This document shows, piece after piece, positions 43,334 through 52,496 of a stretch of 64,000 bases of DNA. Both the position numbers and the translations under genes were made by a program. The notes below the pieces were generated by a model. The model was not told where the DNA came from and did not search any database. It saw only the letters and a list, made by a program, of their open reading frames with translations. This stretch comes from Tepiditoga spiralis. GTDB lineage: Bacteria; Thermotogota; Thermotogae; Petrotogales; Petrotogaceae. Position 1 is the stretch's first letter, and every line of letters begins with the position of its first letter. Where the stretch lies: contig NZ_AP018712.1 of assembly GCF_014701195.1 (NCBI RefSeq), forward strand, positions 372,001 to 436,000, in the 5' to 3' direction.

Positions 43334-45145
43334 ATGAAACGACTGCCAATAGGACAAAGTGATTTTAAAACTATAATAGAAGAAGATATGTACTTTGTAG
43401 ATAAAAGTTTGTTAATTAAAGAAGTTATTGAAAGTGGTAATGTTTTATTAATAACAAGGCCAAGAAGGTTTGGGAAAACTCTCAGTCAATCTATGATGAA
43501 GTACTTTTTTGATATTACTCAAAATAACGATTACCTCTTTAAAAACTTAAAGATATACAAAGAAAAGAACATAATAGAAAAACATTTGAACAAACATCCT
43601 GTTATATACATCACCTTTAAAGATTTAAAGTCTAATAACTTAAAAAAAATGCATGACTTATTAGCTATGGAACTTTCAAGGTTGTATATAAAACATGAAT
43701 ATGTTTTAAAAGTATTAAATAAAAGAGAAAAAGCTGTATTCAATAAAATAATGGATAGAGAAGCTTTAGATGCTGATTATGAAAACTGTATAAGAAGTTT
43801 ATCTGAATATATGGAAAGATATTATGGTAAAAAGGTAATAATATTAATAGATGAATATGATACTCCCATTCAACAAGCTTATTTACATGGATACTATGAT
43901 GAAATAATATCTTTAATTGGTAACTTATTTGGAATGGCTTTAAAAGATAACGTATACCTTGAAAAGGCAGTTCTTACTGGTATAACAAGAGTTTCTAAAG
44001 AAAGTATCTTTACTGGTGTGAATAACTTAAAGGTTTCTACTGTATTGAATGAACTATTCAATGATAAATATGGATTAACTAAAGAAGAAGTAGAAGAAAC
44101 ATTGAAGTATTATGAACTTGAATATGAAGAAGATGAAGTTATAGATTGGTACAATGGATATAACTTTGGTGGTGTTGAAATTTACAATCCTTTTTCTATA
44201 ATAAACTTAGTAGATGAAAAAAAGATAGGTCCATACTGGATGAATACGAGTGGAAATTATTTAATAAGAAAGCTAATAAAAGAAGGAACTGTTAATATAA
44301 AAGATAGTATAGAAAAACTTTTGAATGGAGAAAAGATTGAAAGTAAAATAAATGAAACTATGGTTTATGGTGATTTGCACATAAATTCAAATGAATCAAT
44401 ATGGACATTATTTTTATTTAGTGGTTACTTAAAGTGGATAAAAGAAACAAAAGAAGGTTATAGAAGATACACACTTGCTATTCCAAACAAAGAAGTAAGA
44501 ATGTTTTATGAAGATACAGTATTATTAATGTTTGAAGAAGAAAATATACAATTAGATAATATACTAATAAACTTAATAAATGGACATATAGAAGAGTTTA
44601 AAGAAGACTTTCAAAAACTAACTATGAACACATTGAGTTACTTTGATGTAAGTGGAGAAGAACCAGAAAGGTTTTATCATGGATTAATACTTGGAATGAG
44701 TGTTGGCTTAAAAGAAAAGTACATAATAAAGAGTAATAGAGAAACAGGGCTTGGAAGAGCAGATGTTATTTTAATTCCAAAAGATAAAACAGATAAAGGA
44801 ATAATAATAGAGTTTAAAAAATTTTATAAAAATGAAAAGACACTATTAAATAGCGCTCAAAATGGATTAAAACAAATAAATGAAAAAAGGTATGAAGAAG
44901 AGATAAAAAATTATGGAATAAATGACATAATAAAAGTTTCAATAGCTTTTGATAAAAAAGAGGTTGAAATTGTTAGTAATTTGGATAAAGAAGAAGAAAA
45001 TAATGAAAGAAAAGATTTAGAGTATGAATTAAAGTTAAAATCTATAGAAACAGCAAAAAAATTAAAAGAAATGGGATTAACAAAAGAACAAATAATTCAA
45101 GCAACTGGTTTGTCTATAGAAGAAATAAATATATTGTATAAATAA
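43334..45145 (+). CDS. AAA-ATPase-like / PD-(D/E)XK nuclease fusion protein (copy 1)
   Basis: This 603-residue protein belongs to the AAA-ATPase_like plus PDDEXK_9 family. Residues 1-60 contain LPIGQSDFKTIIEEDMYFVDKSLLI and the Walker A variant TRPRRFGKT (41-49). VIILIDEYDTPI (169-179) is Walker B, and LTGITRVSKESIFTGVNNL follows. Near residues 470-500, GLGRADVILIP then IIIEFKKF give the D...ExK nuclease core. The C-terminal AKKLKEMGLTKEQIIQATGLSIEEINILYK is a small HTH-like tail. The function is unproven; the family is expanded in many anaerobes and is suspected to act in DNA transactions or defence. Confidence 0.88.
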   Translation: MKRLPIGQSDFKTIIEEDMYFVDKSLLIKEVIESGNVLLITRPRRFGKTLSQSMMKYFFDITQNNDYLFKNLKIYKEKNIIEKHLNKHPVIYITFKDLKSNNLKKMHDLLAMELSRLYIKHEYVLKVLNKREKAVFNKIMDREALDADYENCIRSLSEYMERYYGKKVIILIDEYDTPIQQAYLHGYYDEIISLIGNLFGMALKDNVYLEKAVLTGITRVSKESIFTGVNNLKVSTVLNELFNDKYGLTKEEVEETLKYYELEYEEDEVIDWYNGYNFGGVEIYNPFSIINLVDEKKIGPYWMNTSGNYLIRKLIKEGTVNIKDSIEKLLNGEKIESKINETMVYGDLHINSNESIWTLFLFSGYLKWIKETKEGYRRYTLAIPNKEVRMFYEDTVLLMFEEENIQLDNILINLINGHIEEFKEDFQKLTMNTLSYFDVSGEEPERFYHGLILGMSVGLKEKYIIKSNRETGLGRADVILIPKDKTDKGIIIEFKKFYKNEKTLLNSAQNGLKQINEKRYEEEIKNYGINDIIKVSIAFDKKEVEIVSNLDKEEENNERKDLEYELKLKSIETAKKLKEMGLTKEQIIQATGLSIEEINILYK

Positions 45146-45311
45146 CACAAACTATTAAAAAAAGAAAAAATGGATTCATAAATAAAGGATGGTTTTCGAT
45201 GTGAAATAAAGTTCCCTTCGACAAGCACATGGAACGAGAAAAGAAGATAGGGACCTACTCCTACGACACGCTTAGAGGTGGGAAGAAAGTTATAAAAATG
45301 AGGTGCTAAAA

Positions 45312-46820
45312 GTGAAAAAATTACCCATAGGAAAACAAGATTTAAAAAATATAATATTAAATGAATATATGTATATAGATAAAACAAAATATATTTATGA
45401 ATTAGCAAGATCAGATGTGCCAATATTTATATCAAGGCCAAGAAGATTTGGAAAGAGTCTAACCATATCAACATTGTATTATTTATTTAAAGGAGAAAAA
45501 GAATTATTTAAAAGATTATATATATATATGATAAATGGGAATGGAAAGGATATCCTGTAATTAGGCTTAGTATGAGTGAAATGTCGATAAAAAATGAAGA
45601 GGAATTAGAATATGGAATATTATTAAGATTAAGATTAAGAGAAATAGGAAAAGAATATGGAGTAGAAATTAATGAAACAATAATAAAGTATGCTTTTTCT
45701 GAACTAATCCAAAAGTTATCAAGGAAAGAAAAAGTAGTAGTGTTAATAGATGAATATGATAGACCAATATTGAATCACATGAATGATGGAAAAGCAGAAG
45801 TAATGAGAAATATATTAAGAGAATTTTATGTAGTAATAAAAGATTCTGATCCATATTTAAGGTTTGCAATATTAACTGGAATAACAAAATTAACCAAAAC
45901 AGGAATATTTTCATCATTAAATAATTTAAATGATGTAACTATAAATAAAAAGTATTCACAAATGATGGAGATAACCCAAGAAGAGTTAAAAGAAGGTTTC
46001 AAAGATCATATAGAAGAAACAACAAAAGAATTGAATTTAAATAGAAAAGAGTTATTAGAAAAGATAAAAGAACATTACAATGGATTTTCCTTTGATGGAA
46101 TAAAAAGTGTGTACAATCCATATTCATTATTAAAGTTTTTTGATGTTCAAGAATTTAAGAATTATTGGATAGAAAGTGGAACTCCTCAATACTTAATAGA
46201 ATATATTAAAAAACACAAGGTACAAACAGAAGAAATAATAGGAGAATATGTAACAGAAACGAGTTTAACAACTTATGAAATAGAAAATGCTCCTCCAATA
46301 GTATACTTAATACAATCTGGATATTTGACTTTTAAAGAAAAACATGAATATTTGGGATACAAGGTGGATTATCCCAACAAAGAAATAAAAGAAAGTATGT
46401 CAGAATTATTATTAACAGGAACATATGAAATAGAAGAAAATGCACATGTAAGAAAAATATAATATTAGCACTGGAAGAAAAAAAGATAGAAAAAGTAATA
46501 GAAGAAATGAAATTAATAATATCAAAGATACCATATAATTTATTTGAAGAAACAGAAAGATGGTATCACAGCATAATATTAACGATATTATGGTCGTGTG
46601 GATTAAATGTAAGAGGAGAGGTATTAGGGAATTTGGGAAAAAGTGATATAGAAATAGAGTATAGAGGAGAGGTATACATAATAGAATTAAAAAAAGCAAA
46701 ACCAGAAGTGTGTATACAACAAATAAAAGAAAAAAATATAAAAGTGCAAAGATAGTGGGTATAGAAATAGATACAAAACAAAGAAATATAACAAATTATA
46801 TAGTTGAGGAAATACATTGA
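45312..46820 (+). pseudogene. Frameshifted AAA-ATPase-like / PD-(D/E)XK gene
   Basis: The gene starts at GTG 45312 after GAGGTG: KKLPIGKQDLKNIILNEYMYIDKTKYIYEL, then FISRPRRFGKSLTISTL (Walker A). A frameshift near 45530 separates this from the main part, which contains VVVLIDEYDRPILNHMND, ILTGITKLTKTGIFSSLNNL and HYNGFSFDG. Another near 46450 precedes NLGKSDIEIEYRGEVYIIELKKAK, the nuclease core. A third near 46735 precedes the natural end VGIEIDTKQRNITNYIVEEIH. It is a different subfamily from copies 1 and 2. Confidence 0.88.
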
Positions 46821-46929
46821 AAATATAAGTAAAACAGATTAAAAATATTGCTTTAAAATTATTAAAGATTAATAAAAATATGAAAAGGGTAATAACCCTG
46901 TCAAAGAAATATTTTGGAGGTGAATAAAG

Positions 46930-47823
46930 ATGTGTAGAATAAACCCAAGAGTAGATTTTGCATTCAAAAAGTTATTTGGAACTGAATCAAATAAACAATT
47001 ATTAATAGATTTAATAAATTCAATAGTATCAGAAGAAGATAAAGTAAAAGACATAGAAATAAAAAATCCATACAATGAAAAAAACTTTAAAAATGATAAA
47101 CTTTCAATATTAGATATAAAAGCAGTAGATCAAAAGGGACATTGGTACAATGTAGAAATGCAGATAATAGATCAAGAATATTATGATAAAAGAGCACTGT
47201 ATTACTGGTCAAGAGTCTATTCAGGACAACTTTTTGCAGGAATAAACTATGATAATTTGAAAAAAACTATTAGTATAAACATATTAAACTTTAAATGTTT
47301 AGAAGAAGAAAATTACCATAATGTATATAAAATAGTAAATATGGAAAGCAAAAAAGAATTCATTGATCATTTAGAAATACATTTTATTGAGCTAGAAAAG
47401 TATGATGAAAAAATGAGTACCATGTTAGATAGATGGGTAAATTTTCTAAAAAAAGCGGATATATATGAAAAAGATAAATTACCAAAAGAATTAGAAGAAG
47501 TAGAAAGTATAAAAAAAGCTGTAGAATTATTGGATGAAATGTCATTAAATTATGAAGAACGAGAAAGCTATGAAGCAAGATTAAAGTGGCTTCGTGATGA
47601 AGAAGCTGCAATAAAAACAGCTGAAAATAAAGGTTTTAAAAAAGGTTTAACAAAAGGTATTGAACAGGGAATCGAACAAGGGATCGAACAAGGCATTGAA
47701 CAAGGTGTTAAAAAAGGAAAACTTGAAATGGCAAAAAAAATGATAAATAAAGGTTTAGATAAAAACATAATATCCGAACTTACTGGTTTGTCTATGGAAG
47801 AAATAAATATATTGTATAAATAA
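46930..47823 (+). CDS. Rpn family recombination-promoting nuclease / PD-(D/E)XK transposase-like protein
   Basis: This 297-residue protein begins with the family signature NPRVDFAFKKLFGTESNKQLLIDLINSIV. The catalytic region has ILDIKAVDQKGHWYNVEMQ (Asp62, Glu76, Gln78), the D...ExQ form usual in Rpn proteins. After a helical middle comes a run of GIEQ units (about residues 242-258). The tail is AKKMINKGLDKNIISELTGLSMEEINILYK, nearly the same as that of AAA copy 1. Rpn proteins are endonucleases that raise recombination and have been linked to phage defence. Ribosome site GGAGGTG. Confidence 0.9.
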   Translation: MCRINPRVDFAFKKLFGTESNKQLLIDLINSIVSEEDKVKDIEIKNPYNEKNFKNDKLSILDIKAVDQKGHWYNVEMQIIDQEYYDKRALYYWSRVYSGQLFAGINYDNLKKTISINILNFKCLEEENYHNVYKIVNMESKKEFIDHLEIHFIELEKYDEKMSTMLDRWVNFLKKADIYEKDKLPKELEEVESIKKAVELLDEMSLNYEERESYEARLKWLRDEEAAIKTAENKGFKKGLTKGIEQGIEQGIEQGIEQGVKKGKLEMAKKMINKGLDKNIISELTGLSMEEINILYK

Positions 47824-47915
47824 ACCCTTAAATAAACTATTAAAACAAAGAAAAAAAGGCTTCATAATAAAGGATTGTTTTCGATGTAGAATAAAGTCTT
47901 AAAAATATTTGATTC

Positions 47916-47947
47916 GGTCATTGAGCTTGTCGAAATGCGAAATGACA
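47916..47947. repeat. Small palindromic intergenic repeat (TGAGCTTGTCGAA core)
   Basis: TGAGCTTGTCGAA (47922-47934) is flanked by GTCATT and AATGAC, forming a small hairpin. The same core occurs in the terminal repeats at 35249-35418, and in part at about 45215 (CTTCGACAAGC). Confidence 0.55.
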
Positions 47948-47979
47948 GATTAAAAATTAAAAAATATAATAAACTCTAT

Positions 47980-48032
47980 AAAAAACAGGATGAAATCCTG
48001 TTTTTTATATTTTAAAGTAGATTTGATATAAT
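47980..48032 (+). promoter_or_regulatory. Fused terminator-promoter block before AAA/nuclease copy 2
   Basis: Same arrangement as at 43246: hairpin 47980-48006, -35-like TTTATA (48004-48009), 17-base spacer and TATAAT (48027-48032). The block is nearly identical in sequence to the first. Confidence 0.6.
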
Positions 48033-48070
48033 AGTGTAAAAGATATAATTAGAAATGAGGAGATGATTCT

Positions 48071-49861
48071 ATGAAACGATTGCCAATAGGACAAAGTGAT
48101 TTTAAAACTATAATAGAAGAAGATATGTACTTTGTAGATAAAAGTTTGTTAATTAAAGAAGTTATTGAAAGTGGTAATGTTTTATTAATAACAAGGCCAA
48201 GAAGGTTTGGGAAAACTCTCAGTCAATCTATGATGAAGTACTTTTTTGATATTACTCAAAATAACGATTACCTCTTTAAAAACTTAAAGATATACAAAGA
48301 AAAGAACATAATAGAAAAACATTTGAACAAACATCCTGTTATATACATCACCTTTAAAGATTTAAAATCTAACAACTTAAAAAAGATGCATGATTTATTA
48401 ATTTCTGAACTTTCAACTTTGTATATTGATCATAAGTATGTTTTAGATGTTTTAGATAATGAAGAAAAAATTATATATGATAAAATAATGGATAGAGAAG
48501 CTTTAGATGCAGATTATGAAAACTCTATAAGAAACTTATCAAAGTACATGGAAAGATACTATGGTAAAAAGGTAATAATATTAATAGATGAATGTGATAT
48601 TCCTATAAAACAAGCATATTTGTATGGATACTATGATGAAATAACTCCTTTAATTGGAAACTTATTTTCCTCTGCGTTAAAAGATAACGTATACCTTGAA
48701 AAAGCAGTGTTAACAGGTATAACTGGTGTAACAAAAGAAAGTATATTTTCTGGATTAAATAATATTGAAGTTTCAATCGTACTGAGTAATTTATTAAATG
48801 ATAAGTATGGATTTACAAAAGAAGAAGTTGAAGAAACACTTAAGTATTATGAGCTTGAATATGAAGAAAAAGAAGTTATAGATTGGTACAATGGTTATAA
48901 CTTTGGCGGTGTTGAAATTTACAATCCTTTTTCTATAATAAATTTAGTAGATGAAAAAAAGATAGGTCCGTATTGGATGAATACGAGTGGAAATTATTTA
49001 ATAAGAAAGTTAATAAAAGAAGGAAGTGCTGAATTAAAAGATAAAATAGAAAAATTAATAAATGGAGAAGAAGTAGAGTGCGAAATAATAGAAACTATGG
49101 TTTATGGTGATTTAAACTTAAATAGTGAAAGCGCAATTTGGACATTATTTTTATTTAGTGGTTACTTAAAGTGGACGAGTAAAAAAAGAAAAAACAATAT
49201 AACAATGTACAAAGTAAAGATACCAAATGAAGAAGTAAAAGATTTTTTTGTACAAACAGTTAGAAATATGTTGAGAGAATCGAATATAAGTATTGAAAAT
49301 ATGCTTTTGAATTTAAAAGTAGGAAGAATAAAAACCTTTACAGACCAATTTAAAGATTTAACGATGAACACATTGAGTTATTTTGATGTTAGCGGAAAGG
49401 AACCAGAAAGATTTTATCATGGACTAATACTTGGAATGAGTGTTGGTTTAAAAGAAAAGTACATAATAAAGAGTAATAGAGAAACAGGACTTGGAAGAGC
49501 TGATGTTATTTTAATTCCAAAAGATAAAACAGATAAAGGAATAATTATTGAGTTTAAAAAGTACAATAGAGATGAAGATAAAAGTTTAAAAGACAGTGCA
49601 AAAAATGGACTAAAACAAATAAATGAAAAGAAGTATGAAGAAGAGATAAAAAGTTATGGAATAAATGATATTATAAAAGTTTCAATAGTTTTTGATAAAA
49701 AAGAGGTTGAAATTGTTAGTAATTTAGATAAAGATGTTGAATTAACAGAGATAGAAAAAGTAGCAAAGAATATGCTTGAAAATGGAGTTGATATAGAATT
49801 TATATCTAAAATGACAAATTTGTCTATTGAAAAGATAAAAAATATAAAAAATATTTTATAA
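48071..49861 (+). CDS. AAA-ATPase-like / PD-(D/E)XK nuclease fusion protein (copy 2)
   Basis: This 596-residue paralogue of the protein at 43334 has an N-terminal 100 codons identical at the protein level and almost identical in DNA. The middle is divergent (ISELSTLYIDHKYVLDVLDNEEK), and a shared block follows (DWYNGYNFGGVEIYNPFS, then the GLGRADVILIP nuclease core with IIIEFKKY). It differs at notable positions: Walker B reads DECD instead of DEYD (Tyr175 to Cys), and the sensor-like segment has ITGVTKES instead of ITRVSKES (Arg219 to Gly). The tail VAKNMLENGVDIEFISKMTNLSIEKI is a different version of the same small motif. Confidence 0.88.
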   Translation: MKRLPIGQSDFKTIIEEDMYFVDKSLLIKEVIESGNVLLITRPRRFGKTLSQSMMKYFFDITQNNDYLFKNLKIYKEKNIIEKHLNKHPVIYITFKDLKSNNLKKMHDLLISELSTLYIDHKYVLDVLDNEEKIIYDKIMDREALDADYENSIRNLSKYMERYYGKKVIILIDECDIPIKQAYLYGYYDEITPLIGNLFSSALKDNVYLEKAVLTGITGVTKESIFSGLNNIEVSIVLSNLLNDKYGFTKEEVEETLKYYELEYEEKEVIDWYNGYNFGGVEIYNPFSIINLVDEKKIGPYWMNTSGNYLIRKLIKEGSAELKDKIEKLINGEEVECEIIETMVYGDLNLNSESAIWTLFLFSGYLKWTSKKRKNNITMYKVKIPNEEVKDFFVQTVRNMLRESNISIENMLLNLKVGRIKTFTDQFKDLTMNTLSYFDVSGKEPERFYHGLILGMSVGLKEKYIIKSNRETGLGRADVILIPKDKTDKGIIIEFKKYNRDEDKSLKDSAKNGLKQINEKKYEEEIKSYGINDIIKVSIVFDKKEVEIVSNLDKDVELTEIEKVAKNMLENGVDIEFISKMTNLSIEKIKNIKNIL

Positions 49862-49879
49862 ATTTTGGAGAATAAAAAT

Positions 49880-50090
49880 GTATTTTTAAAAATATTGGCA
49901 TAATTTTCAATAGGGCCAATTGTTGGTGCTTTTTTAGGGTTTATAAGCGTTCCTTTCAAACGTGGTTGATTGATTCTTCTCAATTAAAGCTTCTATGTAT
50001 TCCGTGGCTTTTGGATTGATTTCTTTGTTTATTTATCTTGGAACCAAGCTTTTATTAGAGAATATAATATTGAAAAAGATAAAAAAAACA
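49880..50090 (+). pseudogene. Decayed copy of the 5' part of wzx
   Basis: The DNA follows 41081-41298 (residues about 10-82 of the second flippase) with scattered substitutions and small deletions. Recognisable pieces encode FSIGPIVGAFLGFISVPF, then WLIDSSQL and AFGLISLFIYLG. No start codon or 3' part remains. It is in the same orientation as the intact gene. Confidence 0.88.
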
Positions 50091-50120
50091 AAACACAAGA
50101 GTGAATTACTCTTGTGTTTT
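50090..50120 (-). terminator. Terminator of the aminopeptidase operon
   Basis: AAAACACAAGAGT/ACTCTTGTGTTTT with loop GAATT, followed on the minus strand by a long T run. Confidence 0.88.
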
Positions 50121-50121
50121 A

Positions 50122-50559
50122 TTATATCTCGAATTTTTCTTTAAATTCATCTTTTTTAAATACATAATAAGCATGAAATAAAATTTTATTCATTTTTTCA
50201 AAGCATTCCTTTGTTGGTTTTTCAGAAAAAATTAAATATCCTTCATAAACTTCTATATTTTCAATGTAAGCATGAAAATATACTCCGTATTTATCTCCAA
50301 ATGAATAAACTTTTGCAGTTTGATCGTCTGCTCCATCAAAGTTATATTTTTCTACTTCATTTGGTATATTATATCCAATATGTTTAAAAAATTTTTCACT
50401 GTACATAGAATCTCTAAATAAAATAGGGTTTTTTTGATAAATAATAGTTCCTTCTAAAAATTGACTTTTCTTTACAACATCTATTATTTCATTTGCTTTT
50501 TCATGTTGATTAAATATAAAGTTTATATCTTTGGCATGAAAGGTTACTATTGATTTCAT
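50122..50559 (-). CDS. Unknown 145-residue protein
   Basis: The protein begins MKSIVTFHAKDINFIFNQHEKANEIIDVV and is rich in aromatic residues in its second half (VYSFGDKYGVYFHAYIENIEVYEGYLIFSEKP). There is no signal peptide or membrane helix, and I do not recognise the family. It starts 4 bases after the aminopeptidase stop codon, with a GGAGTGAT site, so it is co-transcribed with that gene. Confidence 0.7.
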   Translation of the reverse strand: MKSIVTFHAKDINFIFNQHEKANEIIDVVKKSQFLEGTIIYQKNPILFRDSMYSEKFFKHIGYNIPNEVEKYNFDGADDQTAKVYSFGDKYGVYFHAYIENIEVYEGYLIFSEKPTKECFEKMNKILFHAYYVFKKDEFKEKFEI

Positions 50560-50563
50560 TTTA

Positions 50564-51787
50564 TCACTCCTCTATCCAATTTCCATTTCTAAATATTGGT
50601 TCTATTTTTCCATCTTTTGTTATTCCATCTATATTCATAGAATCACTTCCTATCATGAAGTCAACATGTGTCATGCTTGTGTTTGCACCTTTTTCTTCTA
50701 ATTCTTTTCTTGTCATATTAGGTCCATTTTTTAAACATAAAGGATATGCTGCACCTATTGCCAAATGACAAGATGCATTTTCATCAAACAATGTATTGTA
50801 AAAGATTATGTTTGAGTTTGAAATTGGTGAGTTTTGAGGAACTAAAGCAACTTCACCTATATAATGTGATCCTTCATCTGTTTCTATTAATTTTTTCAAT
50901 GTTTCATATCCATTCTTTGCAGAAAAATCTATTATTTTTCCATCTTTAAAGGTTAATGTGAATTTTTCTATTAAATTTCCACCATAATTTAATGGTTTTG
51001 TTGAAGTAACAGTTCCATTTATTCCTGTTTTTAATGGAAGAGTAAATATTTCTTCTGTTGGCATATTTGGAATAAAGTATACTCCTTTTTCTGTTGTCAA
51101 TCCTCCACCAACCCACACATGATCTTCTGGCAATTCTATTTTTAAATCTGTTCCTGGAGCTTTGTAATGAAGAAACTTATAGTTTTTTGAGTTCATCATT
51201 GCAATTTTATTTTTTAATGTTCCTATATGCTTTTTCCACTCTGATACAGGATCTTCAGTATTTACTCTTGTTACTTCAAATATTTTTTTCCATAGTTTTT
51301 CTTCATCTGTTGTTCCAAAAACTTTTTTACTCCATTCTTTTGTTGGAACGGATACTACTGCCCAGCTAACCTTTCCTTTTTGTGTATATTCTCTAAATTT
51401 ATTCATGGCTTTTGCTGCAGCTTTATTTGCATTGGCAATTTTTTGTGGATCTACATCTTTTAATAAATCTGGGTTTGATGCCGATATTGATAAAAATGCA
51501 GCATTTTGTTTTGCAAATTCTTCAAATCCTTTTGCTTTCCACATTGGAAATTCATTAAAGGCTTCATCTGGTGCCATTTTATATTTTGTATAAGTTATTT
51601 CTTCATCATGCCATTCAATATGCACATTTTTCGCACCATTTTCATATGCTTTTTTTACAACTTCTCTTACAAAATCAACTGCTACTATCGGTGCATTTAC
51701 AACTAATGTTTGATCTTTTTGTATATTAATAGCTGTTCTAACTGATAATTCTGCATATTTTTCTAATAATTCTTTAAAATTTTCCAT
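50564..51787 (-). CDS. M29 family aminopeptidase (AmpS/thermophilic aminopeptidase type)
   Basis: This 407-residue metallopeptidase has the M29 layout: ELSVRTAINIQKDQTLVVNAPI near the N-terminus, IEWHDEEITYTKYKMAPDEAF, LPEDHVWVGGGLTTEKGVYFIPNMPTEEIFTLP (a metal-ligand Glu), GSHYIGEVALVPQNSPISNSNIIFYNTLFDENASCHLAIGAAY (Glu, Tyr and His sites) and THVDFMIGSDSMNIDG (His and Asp). It removes N-terminal residues from peptides, which fits the amino-acid fermenting setting. Confidence 0.93.
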   Translation of the reverse strand: MENFKELLEKYAELSVRTAINIQKDQTLVVNAPIVAVDFVREVVKKAYENGAKNVHIEWHDEEITYTKYKMAPDEAFNEFPMWKAKGFEEFAKQNAAFLSISASNPDLLKDVDPQKIANANKAAAKAMNKFREYTQKGKVSWAVVSVPTKEWSKKVFGTTDEEKLWKKIFEVTRVNTEDPVSEWKKHIGTLKNKIAMMNSKNYKFLHYKAPGTDLKIELPEDHVWVGGGLTTEKGVYFIPNMPTEEIFTLPLKTGINGTVTSTKPLNYGGNLIEKFTLTFKDGKIIDFSAKNGYETLKKLIETDEGSHYIGEVALVPQNSPISNSNIIFYNTLFDENASCHLAIGAAYPLCLKNGPNMTRKELEEKGANTSMTHVDFMIGSDSMNIDGITKDGKIEPIFRNGNWIEE

Positions 51788-51853
51788 AACTCACCCCATT
51801 TATAATTATTATATATATAATTATACATCAAATATTTGGTTTTTAAGTATAAA

Positions 51854-51880
51854 AAAAAGCCTTTCTTTGAAAGGCTTTTT
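51854..51880 (-). terminator. Terminator of the hut operon
   Basis: AAAAAGCCTTTC/GAAAGGCTTTTT with loop TTT and a T run on the minus strand; it overlaps the fchA stop codon. Confidence 0.88.
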
Positions 51881-52496
51881 AAAATCCAACTTTTGATAAT
51901 ATTACTTCTTCTAATTCTCTTGTTTTTTCTTCTAAGTCTTTTACTTCTTTTGAATATTTTTCAACAAAGTCATCGTCTTTTATAGAGTCAAGGTTTATTT
52001 TTACATTGTATAATGCTCCTAAAACTGCTGTTCTTGCAAGCATTGCAGAAACTGCTCCATCTGTTATTGCATTTTTGTTTCCTTTTTCAACAACCACTTC
52101 TGCAAGTTTCATAACTTCAAAACAACTTTTTGCAACATCAAATGGTACTTCTGCTGCTTTTTTCATTGAAGTTTGAATTGCTTCTTTTCTTTTTGCTTTT
52201 TCTTCATCTGTTGATTTTGGCATTCCAAAAGCTTTCATAACTAAATCAAATGCTTCTGAATCTTTTTCAATGTCTTTTAAAAGTTTATCTTTTAATTCAT
52301 CTGCTTTTATCTTTATTTCTTTTATTTCTTCTTCTACTTCGGCATATTTTTTCTTCCCAATCGTTAGTCCTGAAACCATTGAGGATAGTGCTGCTGCTGT
52401 AGATCCAGCCATTGCAGATACACTTCCACCTCCTGGAACGGGATCAGATGAAGCTACTTTGTCAATAAATTCATTTAATTTCATTTCTTCAAACAC
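51879..52496 (-). CDS. fchA: Formiminotetrahydrofolate cyclodeaminase
   Basis: This 205-residue all-helical protein begins EMKLNEFIDKVASSDPVPGGGSVSAMAGSTAAALSSMVSGLTIGKKKY, the family hallmark with the GGG loop, and has FEVMKLAEVVVEKGNKNAITDGAVSAMLARTAVLGA. It releases ammonia from 5-formimino-THF to give methenyl-THF. It is the last hut gene and overlaps hutI by 8 bases. Confidence 0.94.
   Translation of the reverse strand: MFEEMKLNEFIDKVASSDPVPGGGSVSAMAGSTAAALSSMVSGLTIGKKKYAEVEEEIKEIKIKADELKDKLLKDIEKDSEAFDLVMKAFGMPKSTDEEKAKRKEAIQTSMKKAAEVPFDVAKSCFEVMKLAEVVVEKGNKNAITDGAVSAMLARTAVLGALYNVKINLDSIKDDDFVEKYSKEVKDLEEKTRELEEVILSKVGF

Noticed and set aside
47640-47720. Possible CRISPR or satellite array
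   Set aside because: The repeats are contiguous 12-base units without spacers, in frame inside the Rpn gene, coding for GIEQ.
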